A stretch of 64,000 nt of DNA. It comes from Promethearchaeia archaeon (GTDB lineage Archaea > Asgardarchaeota > Lokiarchaeia > Sigyniarchaeales > SOKP01). A model generated the notes under the pieces. The model was not told the DNA's origin and did not search any database. It was given only the letters and a program-made list of their open reading frames with translations. Positions within the stretch are counted from its first letter, which is position 1, and every line of letters starts with the position of its first letter. The position numbers were made by a program, and so were the translations under genes. Positions 37,155 to 47,356 of the stretch are shown here, piece by piece. The stretch covers positions 1 to 64,000 of the forward strand of contig JAHQWL010000096.1 in assembly GCA_029856155.1 (NCBI GenBank). The letters are read 5' to 3'.

Positions 37155-38315
37155 TTAGACAATAAGATGAGCATCGTGCTCTTTTAAAGAATCTGTAAGA
37201 ACCAAACATAGTTTCTCTAAAATTTTTACATCAATTTTGTCAATTGTATCATTAGGTGTATGCATATAAGCATATGATTCCACACCACCAATTCCAAATC
37301 CTTGAAGACCCCTATCTCCTAAAAAACCTCCATCGGAATGCGTACCTAGAACCCTTTCTTTAGGGTAATGATTAATGGGAAGATTTCTTTTGTTATTCAA
37401 AAGTTTATGATCAATATCTTTAGCATGATCTCCTTCATTTTCTCCAGGCCATAATAAAACATACTTAGCTATGGATTCAAAATTAAATATTAGCGATTTG
37501 CTGGGATCAAAATTTACCAAATTATTATAAAAATGTCTAATACCCATTGTTCCGCATTCCTCAGCTCCAGTAAAAAGAAACCATATATGATAGTTTTGTA
37601 ATCTGTTTTCAGGAATGCAATAATAGTTTACCAGTTCTAAGTTGCATGCTATGCCAGAAGCATTATCAATTGCACCATTAGAACTGTTGTCCGTAGTGTT
37701 AAGAAGCATCAATATCGAGGAAAAAATATTAATTATTAAAGGAAATAGCCCGATAATATAAAATATTAGTTCAAATCCAATAATTATCAAATTTTTAAGA
37801 ATTACAATGAATGTTAGAATAATTGATGAAGCGATCCAAAACTTAATTATTCTTATTCGGAATCCGACCTTGAATCTTTGTCCTTTAGAATCCACATGAC
37901 TCACGAACAATGCAATTCTGCCAATATTTTTTATTTCATTTGAAAAAGGTTTAATTTTTACTAGTAGATTTTGTGATTTGAATTTTGGTATGATTTGAAT
38001 ATTCTCTGGTTTTCTTGTAAAAATAATCGAAGTAATCACAATTCCAAATAATGTAAGGATTATTATCGTAGAGTAAATCATAGATGTGTTCAAATAAAGG
38101 AGTAATAATATTAGCGAAACGGATAAAAATGTGATTTTAGGATATATTCTCGAATAAAACGAACTGAAAGTAAAACCTTGGACTTCAAATTGCAAATTAA
38201 GGTTTTCAATTTCTTCTATTATTTTATTAAATGCTTCAAATTCAAATTTAGTTCCAGATAATCGAGGAAAAGCAAATTTTTTAAGATTTTTTTTAATTCG
38301 GGCTTCTTCAATCAT
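37155..38315 (-). CDS. M28-family zinc peptidase with membrane helices inside the catalytic domain
   Basis: 386 residues. Candidate zinc and catalytic residues are FVSHVDSKGQRF (His), NGAIDNASGIA (Asp), FTGAEECGTMG (Glu-Glu) and MHTPNDTIDKI (His), fitting an aminopeptidase of family M28. Two helices (about 62-98) precede the domain, and two more (about 158-205) lie between the first His and the bridging Asp, which is unusual. The active site could face either side of the membrane. Neighbours give no substrate. Confidence 0.8.
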   Translation of the reverse strand: MIEEARIKKNLKKFAFPRLSGTKFEFEAFNKIIEEIENLNLQFEVQGFTFSSFYSRIYPKITFLSVSLILLLLYLNTSMIYSTIIILTLFGIVITSIIFTRKPENIQIIPKFKSQNLLVKIKPFSNEIKNIGRIALFVSHVDSKGQRFKVGFRIRIIKFWIASSIILTFIVILKNLIIIGFELIFYIIGLFPLIINIFSSILMLLNTTDNSSNGAIDNASGIACNLELVNYYCIPENRLQNYHIWFLFTGAEECGTMGIRHFYNNLVNFDPSKSLIFNFESIAKYVLLWPGENEGDHAKDIDHKLLNNKRNLPINHYPKERVLGTHSDGGFLGDRGLQGFGIGGVESYAYMHTPNDTIDKIDVKILEKLCLVLTDSLKEHDAHLIV

Positions 38316-38558
38316 TTTAATCTTTTTCTATGGCTTCCAGCTTGTATTTTATTTAGAATATTTAAGTCCTAAATAACAGATGATATATACTCTACCCTTG
38401 ATTGTTAATATTTAAATTATATTAGTTTATCTTTGATCCGTAAGATCATTTATATAAAAATGTGGGCTCTAATTAATAACTGGACTCCATTTTATTAATT
38501 AATAATAATTTATATGCCTTATTTAAAGAAGATATAAGACAAATAAGGAGTTTTTAAA

Positions 38559-39023
38559 ATGAAAAAATTAGAATTAATGGATCTTATCAATACAGACCTT
38601 CCTAAAAATGAAATTTATCAAAGAATTATGGATTTTGTTAACCAATATCAAATTAAGATAAAAGAAATGAATAGCAAGGTAATAACGGGAATGTATGGCT
38701 CTAGGCTAAAAGCTCATACAAGAGGTATTCGTGCTGAGCCTTCAATTTTACCCGTTAAAATTTCAATTAAGTTGCATGATAGAGGGAACAGCACAGAATT
38801 ACATGTTCTTTTGAAAAAAGGTTATATTGGAATAACTCCCCTAGGTATGGATAAGAAATATCTGATGATGCTTGCACGGTTAATGAATAATTTAAAATTG
38901 CAATTTTATCGAGAAATGTATCCAAAAGAAGAAATAAGTAAATGTAATAATTGTGGTACGGTTATTATTTACGAGAACCAAAGATTTTGTGAATTTTGTG
39001 GTATTGAATTAATTGATAATTAA
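38559..39023 (+). CDS. Zinc-ribbon protein of unknown function
   Basis: 154 residues. An alpha/beta N-terminal domain of about 120 residues (LPVKISIKLHDRGNSTELHV) is joined to a C-terminal zinc ribbon CNNCGTVIIYENQRFCEFCG. It lies 106 bp upstream of an MglA-like GTPase gene on the same strand, so a shared role is possible. I cannot name the N-terminal fold; the strand pattern and the conserved-looking basic loop resemble a small ligand-binding or SHOCT/START-like domain, but this is a guess. Confidence 0.65.
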   Translation: MKKLELMDLINTDLPKNEIYQRIMDFVNQYQIKIKEMNSKVITGMYGSRLKAHTRGIRAEPSILPVKISIKLHDRGNSTELHVLLKKGYIGITPLGMDKKYLMMLARLMNNLKLQFYREMYPKEEISKCNNCGTVIIYENQRFCEFCGIELIDN

Positions 39024-39129
39024 TATCGTATTAGTTGTTTTCTTTTTCTTTAAAGATGTATAAATGATTTATTAAACATTACAACGATTTCTAAAAAAAA
39101 TTGGCTTTTAAAAATGTAATTTTAGAATT

Positions 39130-39729
39130 ATGTTCATGATTATTGATCACTGTGACAAGACAATCAGTATAAAAATCGTGTATTTTGGGCCTGCTTATTC
39201 AGGTAAGACTACTTCTATTAAAGCTTTATTCTCTCACTTTGGTAAGGATGAAGCATTACAAAGTATCGAAAGTACAGTAAAAAGAACCTTATTTTTCGAT
39301 TATGGAACAGTTACATTTCAAAATGAAGAATGGAAGTTGAAACTCCATATTTATACTACAACTGGCCAGGATTTCTATTTGATTACCAGACCGATCACCT
39401 TAAGAGCAGTTGATGGAATCATTCTCGTGTTAGATTCTCAAGAAGAAGTATATGAACGTAATCTTATTTCTTGGAATGAACTTATGTCATATTTTAGAGA
39501 TAGTATTGATGATATTCCAATAATAATTGCATTTAACAAACAAGATCTACCAGAGAAATTCAGTCCTGGAGATTTCTTAAAGGAAATTGATTTTCACAAA
39601 TTTAAGAATATGGAATCAAAATATACTATTGCGGTTAGTGGAGAGGGAATACTTGATTGTTTTGAAGATGTACTGAGATTGATACTAAGGAAATTTTGTA
39701 AACATAGATTAGTTTCAGCTATAAATTGA
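39130..39729 (+). CDS. Small GTPase, MglA/Arf-like
   Basis: 199 residues. The P-loop is GPAYSGKTT (20-28), switch II is TTTGQDFYLI (76-85) with the Gly-Gln typical of MglA and Ras-type GTPases, followed by RPITLRAVDGIILVLDSQ, and the G4 motif is NKQDLP (136-141). The sequence TTGQDFY...R...LR.VDG is close to the MglA family of polarity GTPases, which is abundant in Asgard archaea. No MglB/roadblock gene adjoins it. It is convergent with the MBL gene, 3 bp apart. Confidence 0.9.
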   Translation: MFMIIDHCDKTISIKIVYFGPAYSGKTTSIKALFSHFGKDEALQSIESTVKRTLFFDYGTVTFQNEEWKLKLHIYTTTGQDFYLITRPITLRAVDGIILVLDSQEEVYERNLISWNELMSYFRDSIDDIPIIIAFNKQDLPEKFSPGDFLKEIDFHKFKNMESKYTIAVSGEGILDCFEDVLRLILRKFCKHRLVSAIN

Positions 39730-39732
39730 CAC

Positions 39733-40653
39733 TTAATTTTCTGATCCAGAAGCTCGGTTAATGAAGTTTTTTATCCATTCAAATTTTGTAGGATTATGTT
39801 TCTTGGTTTCTTTAAGTAGTTTTTGAGCTTTTTCATTTTCAGGTTGAATTTCTAACAAGTAATTACAAAAATCTAATGTCATTTCATAGAACTCAAGCTC
39901 ATAAGATATCAATGCCAACTCAAGTAAAGCTTTAATATCGGATGGATTTTCTAATACAACAGTATTAAGATTTTTATTAAGTTCCATATACCCTTTAATA
40001 AATTTCAACACTTTTTCTGCCGGTTCTATAAGATCTTCATGCCCTTCACACGATATATCGATTTTTAACTCAAGTAATTTTTGCATTGATTTGAGATAAG
40101 CGTCTAAATTCCCTCCTTGAAAATTAATAGCTATTCCCGGCAGATCTCCACCAAAAAGAATCTTTTTACCACTTGTTTCTAAAAGATATGCTACAGATCC
40201 GGGAGTGTGTCCAGGAATGTGAATACATTTAAACTCATAATTCCCAAATTTCAAAATCTCGTTATCATTTTTTATAATTCTATTAATTTTAATAGGTTCA
40301 TATTTATAATCTGCATACATTTGAGCAATATTAGGATCTCTTATCTTTAGCTCATTATCTTCAGCATCTAGCTCGTGCGCATAAAATTTGATATCCTTGT
40401 TAAATTCTTTAAGTTTATTACAGACACCGTAATGGTCTATATGCCCGTGTGTTATAAGACAGTGCTTAATATCTTTTAGATCAAATCCATCTTCTTCTAT
40501 AACCCGCAGTAATTCAATGTCCATTCCTGCATCAATCAAGATTAAACCTTCATCACTTTTGGTGTCGACCATGTAAACACAGCACCCTGAACCATTAGGA
40601 TCATATGGATTAACTATATAAACATTATCTAAAATATTTCTCATTTCTATCAC
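39733..40653 (-). CDS. Metallo-beta-lactamase-fold hydrolase with helical C-terminal extension
   Basis: 306 residues from GTG 40653, or 303 from ATG 40644. Metal-binding motifs are CLITHGHIDHYG, HIPGHTPGSVAYL, FGGDLPG and CEGHEDLI. The last 90 residues form helices with a TPR-like pair (DIKALLELALISYELEFYEM). It is related to glyoxalase II/flavodiiron-like MBL proteins, but no flavodoxin domain is present. Substrate unknown. This is the third MBL protein in the window. Confidence 0.85.
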   Translation of the reverse strand: MIEMRNILDNVYIVNPYDPNGSGCCVYMVDTKSDEGLILIDAGMDIELLRVIEEDGFDLKDIKHCLITHGHIDHYGVCNKLKEFNKDIKFYAHELDAEDNELKIRDPNIAQMYADYKYEPIKINRIIKNDNEILKFGNYEFKCIHIPGHTPGSVAYLLETSGKKILFGGDLPGIAINFQGGNLDAYLKSMQKLLELKIDISCEGHEDLIEPAEKVLKFIKGYMELNKNLNTVVLENPSDIKALLELALISYELEFYEMTLDFCNYLLEIQPENEKAQKLLKETKKHNPTKFEWIKNFINRASGSEN

Positions 40654-41063
40654 GAATAATATTGGAATATAAAGTGAATTTAAATATTTACTATTTTTAA
40701 AAATGTTTTGCTTAATGTAATTGTCATGTAGAAATATTTATGCTATTATATTTACAATTTCTAACATTTAAGTAGAATAAATCTTTCTTCGTTTTAATTT
40801 CAAACTACTAAAAATGATAGAAGTTTATTATAATAGTGGTTTTCGTGAAGTTTATTGAAGAACCTTGTGAGTGATCTAGAACTTGCCTTATAAAATGCCC
40901 TTATATAGAAATCTCAGCAGAAAAAGCTATACGTAAAGATAAAGTTATAGTTAAAAACGGGAAAATTCAACAAATACAATTTATCATTAGGGAGTAGGTT
41001 TTTATAAAAAATGTATTGTTTAACCAATTATTTATATTTATATTTAAAATTAAGTGATTAATT
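40654..41063. other. Intergenic, no supported gene
   Basis: 410 AT-rich bases between divergent genes. A 34-codon open frame (about 40890-40994) without a proper start begins I-K-C-P-Y-I-E-I-S. It may be a decayed fragment but matches nothing that I recognise. Confidence 0.35.
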
Positions 41064-41654
41064 ATGAGTTTAAAATTAGAAGATGTTAAAAAAGAAGATA
41101 GAGGAATTCTTGCTCCATGTGGTATTGTCTGTTTAGGATGTGATACTTATACTGGAGAAGGGTTAGAAGCGGCAAAAAAACTTAAAAGTATTTGGGAAGG
41201 AGGAAATATGGTAGATACTAGTATGGCAATTGGATTAAATCCTGAAGAAATAAACGTTACCTTAGAGACAATAAATAAATTCATTAAAGTCAGTGATAAA
41301 GGAAAGTGTCCTGGATGTTATATCGGAGGGTTTGCATCACAATTTTGTGGTATTGCGAAATGTGTTAAAGCCAAAGGGTACTGGACATGTGCTGAATGTG
41401 ATGATTATGATCCCTCAGCAGAACCTCCTTGTCCAAATGAAGATCCTAATCCCGTACCAATGGCAAATAAAGCTCAAATGACTAATATGATTTGTATGAG
41501 ATATAGTAGAGATACATGTAATAATTTGAAAAGATGTCGTGATATTGGTTATGATGCCTTTATTAAGGAAGCTAGAAAAAAGGTTGAAAATGGTTGGAGA
41601 ACTTGGCAAGTCATCAGTGATGAGATGGTTTTTACAAAAGCATTCAAAAAATAG
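41064..41654 (+). CDS. Cysteine-rich DUF3795-like protein
   Basis: 196 residues with about 14 cysteines. The N-terminal signature is GILAPCGIVCLGCDTYTGEG, typical of DUF3795-like proteins, then KCPGCYIGG, FCGIAKCVKAKGYWTCAECDDY and a final CNNLKRCRDIG. The cysteines probably bind zinc or an iron-sulfur cluster. The function of this family is unknown, and it is frequent in anaerobes. It converges with the Lrp-type regulator with no spacer. Confidence 0.8.
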   Translation: MSLKLEDVKKEDRGILAPCGIVCLGCDTYTGEGLEAAKKLKSIWEGGNMVDTSMAIGLNPEEINVTLETINKFIKVSDKGKCPGCYIGGFASQFCGIAKCVKAKGYWTCAECDDYDPSAEPPCPNEDPNPVPMANKAQMTNMICMRYSRDTCNNLKRCRDIGYDAFIKEARKKVENGWRTWQVISDEMVFTKAFKK

Positions 41655-42125
41655 TTATAAAACTCGAACTTCCGATTGTTGTTGAAGGGTTTTTATTGGT
41701 CTTAAAACTACGCATACTCTCTCAACACTTTTTACATCTGCACGGGCACGAAATGATTCTATTAACGCATCTAGCTCAGTTATTTCAGGTACATTGACTT
41801 TTATTAAAACACCACATTCTCCCGCGAGAAAATAAACCTCCTCACATTGAGGTAGAATTTGGGCTTCTCTTAATAATTCTTTTGTCTCAGCTAAGCTCTT
41901 TGGAATAAGTGTGAGGAATACTATAATGCATCTCTCATCTTCGCGACAAATCTTTATAGTAAACTTTTCAATTACCCCTTCTTCTTGCAGTTTGATAACT
42001 CGTTTTCTTACAGTCGATTCAGATAATTGTATTTTTTCATCTGCTGCTATTTCGTGATATGGTCTTCTAGAATCCGCAAGAAGCATTTCAAGGATTCTTT
42101 TATCCTTATCATCTAAATTTTTCAT
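41655..42125 (-). CDS. Lrp/AsnC-family transcriptional regulator
   Basis: 156 residues. The N-terminal winged HTH reads DKRILEMLLADSRRPYHEIA and STVRKRVIKLQEEGVIE. The C-terminal RAM-like ligand domain is shown by KFTIKICREDERCIIVFLTL and VYFLAGECGVLIKVNV. It lies 96 bp downstream of metF copy 2 on the same strand and may be the tail of the Hdr-Met operon, or have its own promoter in that gap. An amino acid or a pathway metabolite could be its effector. A second Lrp protein lies at 59 kb. Confidence 0.9.
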   Translation of the reverse strand: MKNLDDKDKRILEMLLADSRRPYHEIAADEKIQLSESTVRKRVIKLQEEGVIEKFTIKICREDERCIIVFLTLIPKSLAETKELLREAQILPQCEEVYFLAGECGVLIKVNVPEITELDALIESFRARADVKSVERVCVVLRPIKTLQQQSEVRVL

Positions 42126-42221
42126 TTTTATTCATTCTTATATTTTTTTTTTACTAAATTCAAAAAAAATTATATTCTAAATTTAAAGAAAATTATAATT
42201 TTCTATTAAGTATTGTTGATA

Positions 42222-43154
42222 TCAAAAATCTTTGAGAAGTGGTCCAAATAACCTTTCGTAGTGGACTGCCATGCAATGAATACCTGCGGCTTTAGTAGTT
42301 TTCTTGATTTCTTTAATAAATGGTTCGTAAAATTCTAGATTAATTTTATCGATCGCAGCATATTTTTCTTGTTTATCTTTTATTTTTTTAGTTGCCTTTA
42401 GAGCATTTAAAAAATCTTTGGGAACAGAAACACCAGGAATATATTCATTAAAATACCACGCAATCCCATAGTTTTTTATTGGAAACAACCCAAGTAAAAT
42501 TGGAGTATTATATTTTTCTAATTCCTTTAGAAACTCCTTAGCATCATCAATATCAAATGAAGTTTGGGTTTGAATGAAATCTGCTCCTATTTCTACCTTT
42601 CTCCCAACTTTTAAAATTTCTGGCTCTCTTGGATTTGAATTTGGATTTGCAGCACAACCAACGTTTATTTGCGGTTTTCCTCCTACTATCTCATTTCCTT
42701 CTAAATCAGTTCCTTCATCAACCATTTTTGAAACGAGATCTATCAATTGAGTAGAATCTAGATCATATACAGGTCTAGCATTTTGGTGATCTCCAAGGGC
42801 AGAATGATCACCTGTTAATGCAAGTAGATTTTTAAGACCGAGAATTGCACCACCTAAAATATCACCAAATAGAGCAATTCTATTTCTATCTCGAACAGTC
42901 ATCTGCCAGATAGCTTCTAATCCGACTTTTTCTTGAACTAGATAGCAAGGAACCATGGAACATGTATAAGCATCTCCTTGAGGACCATCTGTAACATTAG
43001 CGGCAACGATTTTTCCAGTATTTTTCATTGCTTCTGCAGACTTCAGAACATGTGTTAAATCAAAATCTTTTTCAGGTTCTAATTCGCCAGTGAATACAAA
43101 TTTTCCTTCTTTAATATTCTTTACTAAATTACTATAAGCGGGTCTTTTTGGCAT
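42222..43154 (-). CDS. metF: Methylenetetrahydrofolate reductase, MetF-like (copy 2)
   Basis: 310 residues from ATG 43154, which starts 1 bp after the metV stop and gives the same length as copy 1; a longer frame from 43205 overlaps metV and adds 17 basic residues that I reject. Signatures: TGELEPEKDFDLTHVLKSAE, AANVTDGPQG, WQMTVRDRNR, LALTGDHSALGDH and ADFIQTQTSFD. It reduces methylene- to methyl-tetrahydrofolate or runs in reverse. It is the last or next-to-last gene of the Hdr operon, so here the electrons should pass through the Hdr/MvhD flavoproteins and MetV. Confidence 0.93.
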   Translation of the reverse strand: MPKRPAYSNLVKNIKEGKFVFTGELEPEKDFDLTHVLKSAEAMKNTGKIVAANVTDGPQGDAYTCSMVPCYLVQEKVGLEAIWQMTVRDRNRIALFGDILGGAILGLKNLLALTGDHSALGDHQNARPVYDLDSTQLIDLVSKMVDEGTDLEGNEIVGGKPQINVGCAANPNSNPREPEILKVGRKVEIGADFIQTQTSFDIDDAKEFLKELEKYNTPILLGLFPIKNYGIAWYFNEYIPGVSVPKDFLNALKATKKIKDKQEKYAAIDKINLEFYEPFIKEIKKTTKAAGIHCMAVHYERLFGPLLKDF

Positions 43155-43155
43155 T

Positions 43156-43854
43156 TTATACTTTCTCCTCCTTTTTCGGTTCTTCCACATTTGAACTTGG
43201 TTCATAAATATGTAAAAATCGTGGACTCGACCATATGCGGTAATTACGTGGTGGTCTATATGTTGTAAATAGATCTAATCTGTTAAATTTCTTCAGACGT
43301 TCCCACATTTTCACCCAAGCACAATCATATATATATCCTCCAACTTCACATTTACCATCGACTTGTCCTCCACAAGGACCGTTACTCAGGTTTTTAGCAC
43401 ACCCCGCCATCGGACAAATACCTCCTGTAACTCCAAGTAAACAATCCCCACATGTTTCGCAATATTCAGCAAAATAATTTTCTCCATTATTCTCTACACC
43501 TCCAAACATACTATTTTGTGCTGGAAAAGTGAGAATTGTAGGAATGATTCTATTTAACATTCCTACGCCTAAACCACATGCTAATGAAACAATTGCATCA
43601 TACTCTTCAATAAACGGTCTTAATGTTGTAGCAGCAATTCTGTCATCACATTGTCTTAAAACTGTGATGGCTTTCCATTTTAAATCTTTTCCATTACTCC
43701 TTGCTTTTAATTCTAACATTTGTGCTAATACTTTTGCTTCATTAATTGAACGTGGAGGTTGACAACATCCATCACAACCAGCCACTAGAATTTTTGAATA
43801 TGGTTTTATCATTTCATATATTTCTTCAATATCTTTTTGTTTAGTTATAATCAT
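43156..43854 (-). CDS. metV: MetV-like iron-sulfur/zinc partner of MetF (copy 2)
   Basis: 232 residues. The N-terminal segment has CDGCCQPPRS. The C-terminal MTHFR-C signature is EYCETCGDCLLGVTGG, CPMAGCAKN, GPCGGQVDGKCEVGG. It delivers electrons from the Hdr/MvhD complex to MetF, as in MetVF of acetogens. It begins 38 bp after the fused HdrA-MvhD gene and its stop is 1 bp from metF. Copy 1 (25.7-26.3 kb) is similar throughout, but its N-terminal cysteines are arranged differently (CGVCSALCQ). Confidence 0.9.
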   Translation of the reverse strand: MIITKQKDIEEIYEMIKPYSKILVAGCDGCCQPPRSINEAKVLAQMLELKARSNGKDLKWKAITVLRQCDDRIAATTLRPFIEEYDAIVSLACGLGVGMLNRIIPTILTFPAQNSMFGGVENNGENYFAEYCETCGDCLLGVTGGICPMAGCAKNLSNGPCGGQVDGKCEVGGYIYDCAWVKMWERLKKFNRLDLFTTYRPPRNYRIWSSPRFLHIYEPSSNVEEPKKEEKV

Positions 43855-43892
43855 TTTAAAAAACTCTTAATTTTATTAATTTGATAATTAAA

Positions 43893-46800
43893 TCATTTTG
43901 TTATAAGAATTTCTTCTTTTTTATAGTCATTTTCAATAGGACCTAACTTTTTTAATTTTTCGGTCAACCCTGTAATGGTTTCAGCAAATAATTTCCCTTC
44001 ACTCGCAGAGATCCATTTTCGCATGAACCTTTCTGGATTGATTCCAAGAGATTCTAATATTTTTTCAATTTCATTAGTTCTTCTTAAAGCATCTTGATTT
44101 CCCGCGATGTAGTGGCAATCGCCGAGATGGCATCCACCAACAAAAACACCATCAGCACCTTCTAAAAATGCTTGCAATATGAAGCTCTTTGGAATACCAC
44201 CAGAACACATAACCCTTATTGTCCTTATATTTGGAGGATATTGATACCGACTTACTCCAGCTAAATCAGCACCGGCATAACTACACCAGTTACAGAGAAA
44301 AGCAACAATTCTTGGTCGTCCATCTGAAAGTGAAGTTTTTGCAGCTTCAGTTATCATTGGTTCAATTTGAATACGTCCGAAGTGACTCATTGTTATAGCT
44401 TCTGCGGGACATTCAGCAGCACAATCTCCACAACCTTTGCAAAGTAAAGGATTAACTTCAGAGATCATTAAACCTTCTTCATATTTTACACCAATTGCAC
44501 CATAATTACAAACTTCAGCACATCTATTACAACCAATACATAAAGCAGGATCAACCTTAGAAATGATACCTTCAGTTATTAAGATATCTTTAGATAAAAT
44601 TGTGGTGGCTCTAGAGGCGGCAGACATTGCTTGTGCTATACTTTCACTTATTGTTGCAGTTCCACGAGCAGTACCACATAAAAAGATACCATCAGTAGCG
44701 AAATCTGATGGTCGGAGCTTTACGTGAGCCTCTAAGAAAAAATTATCATCATTGATAGGAACCTTCAACATTTTTGCTATATTTTCGTTTATTTCGCCAT
44801 CAGCAACTATACCGGCGCTTAGAGCGACTAAATCCGCATTTATCTTGATATTTCCAATATCCGGTTTATCTATATAAATAGCTAATTTACCATTTTCTAG
44901 CTTTATTTCTGGAGGTTTATCATCTTTAAACCTAAGAAAAATTACTCCTTTTTCTCTTGCTAAATTATAATATTTTTCTTTAAAACCATAAGTTCTTATA
45001 TCTCTATATAGAACAGTGATATTAAGATTTGGATTAATTTCTTTTGCTTTTAATGCATTTTTAATGGCTTCACTACAGCATATTCTACTACAATAAGGAT
45101 GCTCTTCATTCCTTGATCCAACACACTGGATCATTACGACTGATTTTAGATCATTAATTTTTTCTTCTTCAGTAAAGAGAATTTTCTCAAGTTCTGATTG
45201 TAATATAACTCTATTATCATTATCAAAAAGAAATTCATTATTTTTAGGTTGATATTCCTGAGCTCCCGTAGCAACTATAATAATACCGTGCTGGAATTCT
45301 TTCTTTTGTTTCTCTTTACCATAAGTAATTTTGGTTGTAAAATTACAAACATATCCTCCTATTGAACTAATTTTAGCATTTAGAAATACATTAATGAGCT
45401 TATGATCGTTAACTTTCTTAATTAAATCTTCAAGAAATTCTTGAACGTCATAATTTTCTATAGTTTGATAAATATTATTAGAAAAACCCCCTAATTTTTC
45501 ACTTTTCTCTACGAGGAACACTTCAAATCCTTGATTTGCAAGGTTTAAAGCTGCTGACATCCCAGAAACACCTCCTCCAATTACCATTCCCTTGTGAATT
45601 ACTTCTACTTGTTGTTCTTGAAGAGGGACTAATTTTCGAGCTTTTGCAACAGCCATTCTCACTAAATCCTTTGCTTTTTCTGTTGCTTTCTCTGGTTCAT
45701 GCATATGTACCCATGAACATTGATCACGTATATTTGCTAAATCGAAGAGATATTTATTCAAACCTGCCTCTCTAATGGTTTCTTGAAATAATGGTTCATG
45801 AGTTCTTGGTGTACATGAAGCAACTATTACTCTATTTAAATTATACTCTTTGATTTTTTCTTTAATATTAGTTTGAGTATCAGCAGAGCATGTATATAAA
45901 TTTCTTTCTGCGTAAATTACATCATGTAATTGATTTGCATATTCGACAACTTCAGGAACATCTACAACTCCTCCAATATTAATGCCACAATGACATATAA
46001 AGACACCGATGCGAGGTGGTTCTCCACTTGTATCAATTTCTTTTGGTAATTCTTTTTCAGTGATTAATGTGTTCCTAACATCAGATAAAAGAATATTCAC
46101 TGCACCTGCGGCAGCACTCGCCTCCACAACTGTTTCTGGAATATCTTTAGGTTCTGAAATCATACCACATACATAAATTCCTTCTCTGGATGTCTCTACG
46201 GGGGAGAATGGTTTTGTCTTACAGAAATCATAATCATTCAATTCAATATTTAATTTTTTTGCTAACTCTTTTGTGCTATGATTTGGTAAAGCTCCTACTG
46301 CTAAAACAACTAAATTAAAAACCTCACTAACTACTTTTCCATCTTCATTTTCAAAATGAAGTAATAGATCTTTTGTTTCAGGTATTTCCTTAGTATCCGA
46401 AATTCTACTTCTAATATATCTTATACCATATTCATTTTGAGCACGTTCAATATATTTATCGAAATCTTTTCCAACAGCTCTCACATCCATTGAAAAAATC
46501 GTGGGTTCAATAATTTCCATATGTTCTTTCGCAATTACAGCTTCTTTAGCGGTATACATACAACAAACTGAAGAACAATATTCTGCACCATGTTTTTTAT
46601 CCCTAGACCCTACACATTGTAGGAATGCTACTTTTTTTGGAATTATTCCGTCTGACGGTCTGAGGATAAGCCCCGAATGAGGACCACTTGCGCTTAAAAT
46701 CCGTTCAAATTCAATACTAGTGACTACATTCAAATATTTACTGTATCCATATTGTTGGGTAAGACTAGGGTCATATTCATCAAACCCAAGTGCTAAAACA

Positions 46801-47354
46801 ATAGCTCCAACATTCAGAGTAGTAAATTTATCTTCAAGAGTGTAATCTATTGCTTTAGCTTTACAAACTCCTTTACAAAAACCACATCCTATACATATTT
46901 CTTGGTCTATCGAAAAAACCAATGGAACTGCTTGTGGAAATTTTACAGATATTGCTGCTCTATTTGATAATCCTTCATTAAAGAAATCGATTGCCTCTAC
47001 AGGACATTCTTGTGCGCACACCCCACAACCAGTACACTTCTCTTGATCTAATAACAACGTATTTTGTCGCAGATCTACAGAAAAATTTCCGGGATTTCCT
47101 TCAATTTTTTCTAAAGTGGTATTAATTAAAAGTGTAATATTTTCATGACGCCCCGCAGCAACTAATTTAGGAGCGAGGATACATATAGAACAATCATTCG
47201 TAGGAAAAGTTTTATCTAATTGAGACATAACACCTCCTATACTCATTGAAGATTCAATTAAATAAACTTTAAAGCCTGAGTCTGCCAAATCCATTGAAGC
47301 TTGGATACCTGCTATTCCTCCTCCTATTACTAGAACTGCACCAATTTTTTCCAT
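43893..47354 (-). CDS. Giant fused flavoprotein: QmoA/HdrA-like + HdrA/QmoB-like + MvhD domain
   Basis: 1153 residues. Part 1 (1-440): FAD fold GGGIAGI (11-17), CSICILAPK (55-63), ferredoxin inserts [12 protein letters not shown] (107-118) and [11 protein letters not shown] (154-164), and the HdrA signature QCVGSRD...[13 protein letters not shown] (246-272). Part 2 (449-1000): [14 protein letters not shown], second FAD site GGGVSGM (593-599), QCVGSRN...CSRICC (743-760), ferredoxin [11 protein letters not shown] and [12 protein letters not shown] (939-982). Part 3 (1015-1140): MvhD domain [32 protein letters not shown]. Parts 2+3 equal QmoB and part 1 QmoA of sulfate reducers. The same three units occur as separate genes just upstream in the operon. 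It is probably the flavin hub that moves electrons between ferredoxin or F420 and MetVF. Confidence 0.93.
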   Translation of the reverse strand: MEKIGAVLVIGGGIAGIQASMDLADSGFKVYLIESSMSIGGVMSQLDKTFPTNDCSICILAPKLVAAGRHENITLLINTTLEKIEGNPGNFSVDLRQNTLLLDQEKCTGCGVCAQECPVEAIDFFNEGLSNRAAISVKFPQAVPLVFSIDQEICIGCGFCKGVCKAKAIDYTLEDKFTTLNVGAIVLALGFDEYDPSLTQQYGYSKYLNVVTSIEFERILSASGPHSGLILRPSDGIIPKKVAFLQCVGSRDKKHGAEYCSSVCCMYTAKEAVIAKEHMEIIEPTIFSMDVRAVGKDFDKYIERAQNEYGIRYIRSRISDTKEIPETKDLLLHFENEDGKVVSEVFNLVVLAVGALPNHSTKELAKKLNIELNDYDFCKTKPFSPVETSREGIYVCGMISEPKDIPETVVEASAAAGAVNILLSDVRNTLITEKELPKEIDTSGEPPRIGVFICHCGINIGGVVDVPEVVEYANQLHDVIYAERNLYTCSADTQTNIKEKIKEYNLNRVIVASCTPRTHEPLFQETIREAGLNKYLFDLANIRDQCSWVHMHEPEKATEKAKDLVRMAVAKARKLVPLQEQQVEVIHKGMVIGGGVSGMSAALNLANQGFEVFLVEKSEKLGGFSNNIYQTIENYDVQEFLEDLIKKVNDHKLINVFLNAKISSIGGYVCNFTTKITYGKEKQKKEFQHGIIIVATGAQEYQPKNNEFLFDNDNRVILQSELEKILFTEEEKINDLKSVVMIQCVGSRNEEHPYCSRICCSEAIKNALKAKEINPNLNITVLYRDIRTYGFKEKYYNLAREKGVIFLRFKDDKPPEIKLENGKLAIYIDKPDIGNIKINADLVALSAGIVADGEINENIAKMLKVPINDDNFFLEAHVKLRPSDFATDGIFLCGTARGTATISESIAQAMSAASRATTILSKDILITEGIISKVDPALCIGCNRCAEVCNYGAIGVKYEEGLMISEVNPLLCKGCGDCAAECPAEAITMSHFGRIQIEPMITEAAKTSLSDGRPRIVAFLCNWCSYAGADLAGVSRYQYPPNIRTIRVMCSGGIPKSFILQAFLEGADGVFVGGCHLGDCHYIAGNQDALRRTNEIEKILESLGINPERFMRKWISASEGKLFAETITGLTEKLKKLGPIENDYKKEEILITK

Positions 47355-47356
47355 CT

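Noticed and set aside
40890..40994. 34-codon frame starting ATA-AAA, first thought to be a third ATA-initiated gene
   Set aside because: Too short, no domain, no Shine-Dalgarno, and preceded closely by a stop; chance is likely in AT-rich DNA.
43155..43205. Longer metF (copy 2) start overlapping metV by about 50 bp
   Set aside because: The 17 extra residues are basic filler absent from copy 1, and ATG 43154 gives matching lengths and a 1-bp gap.
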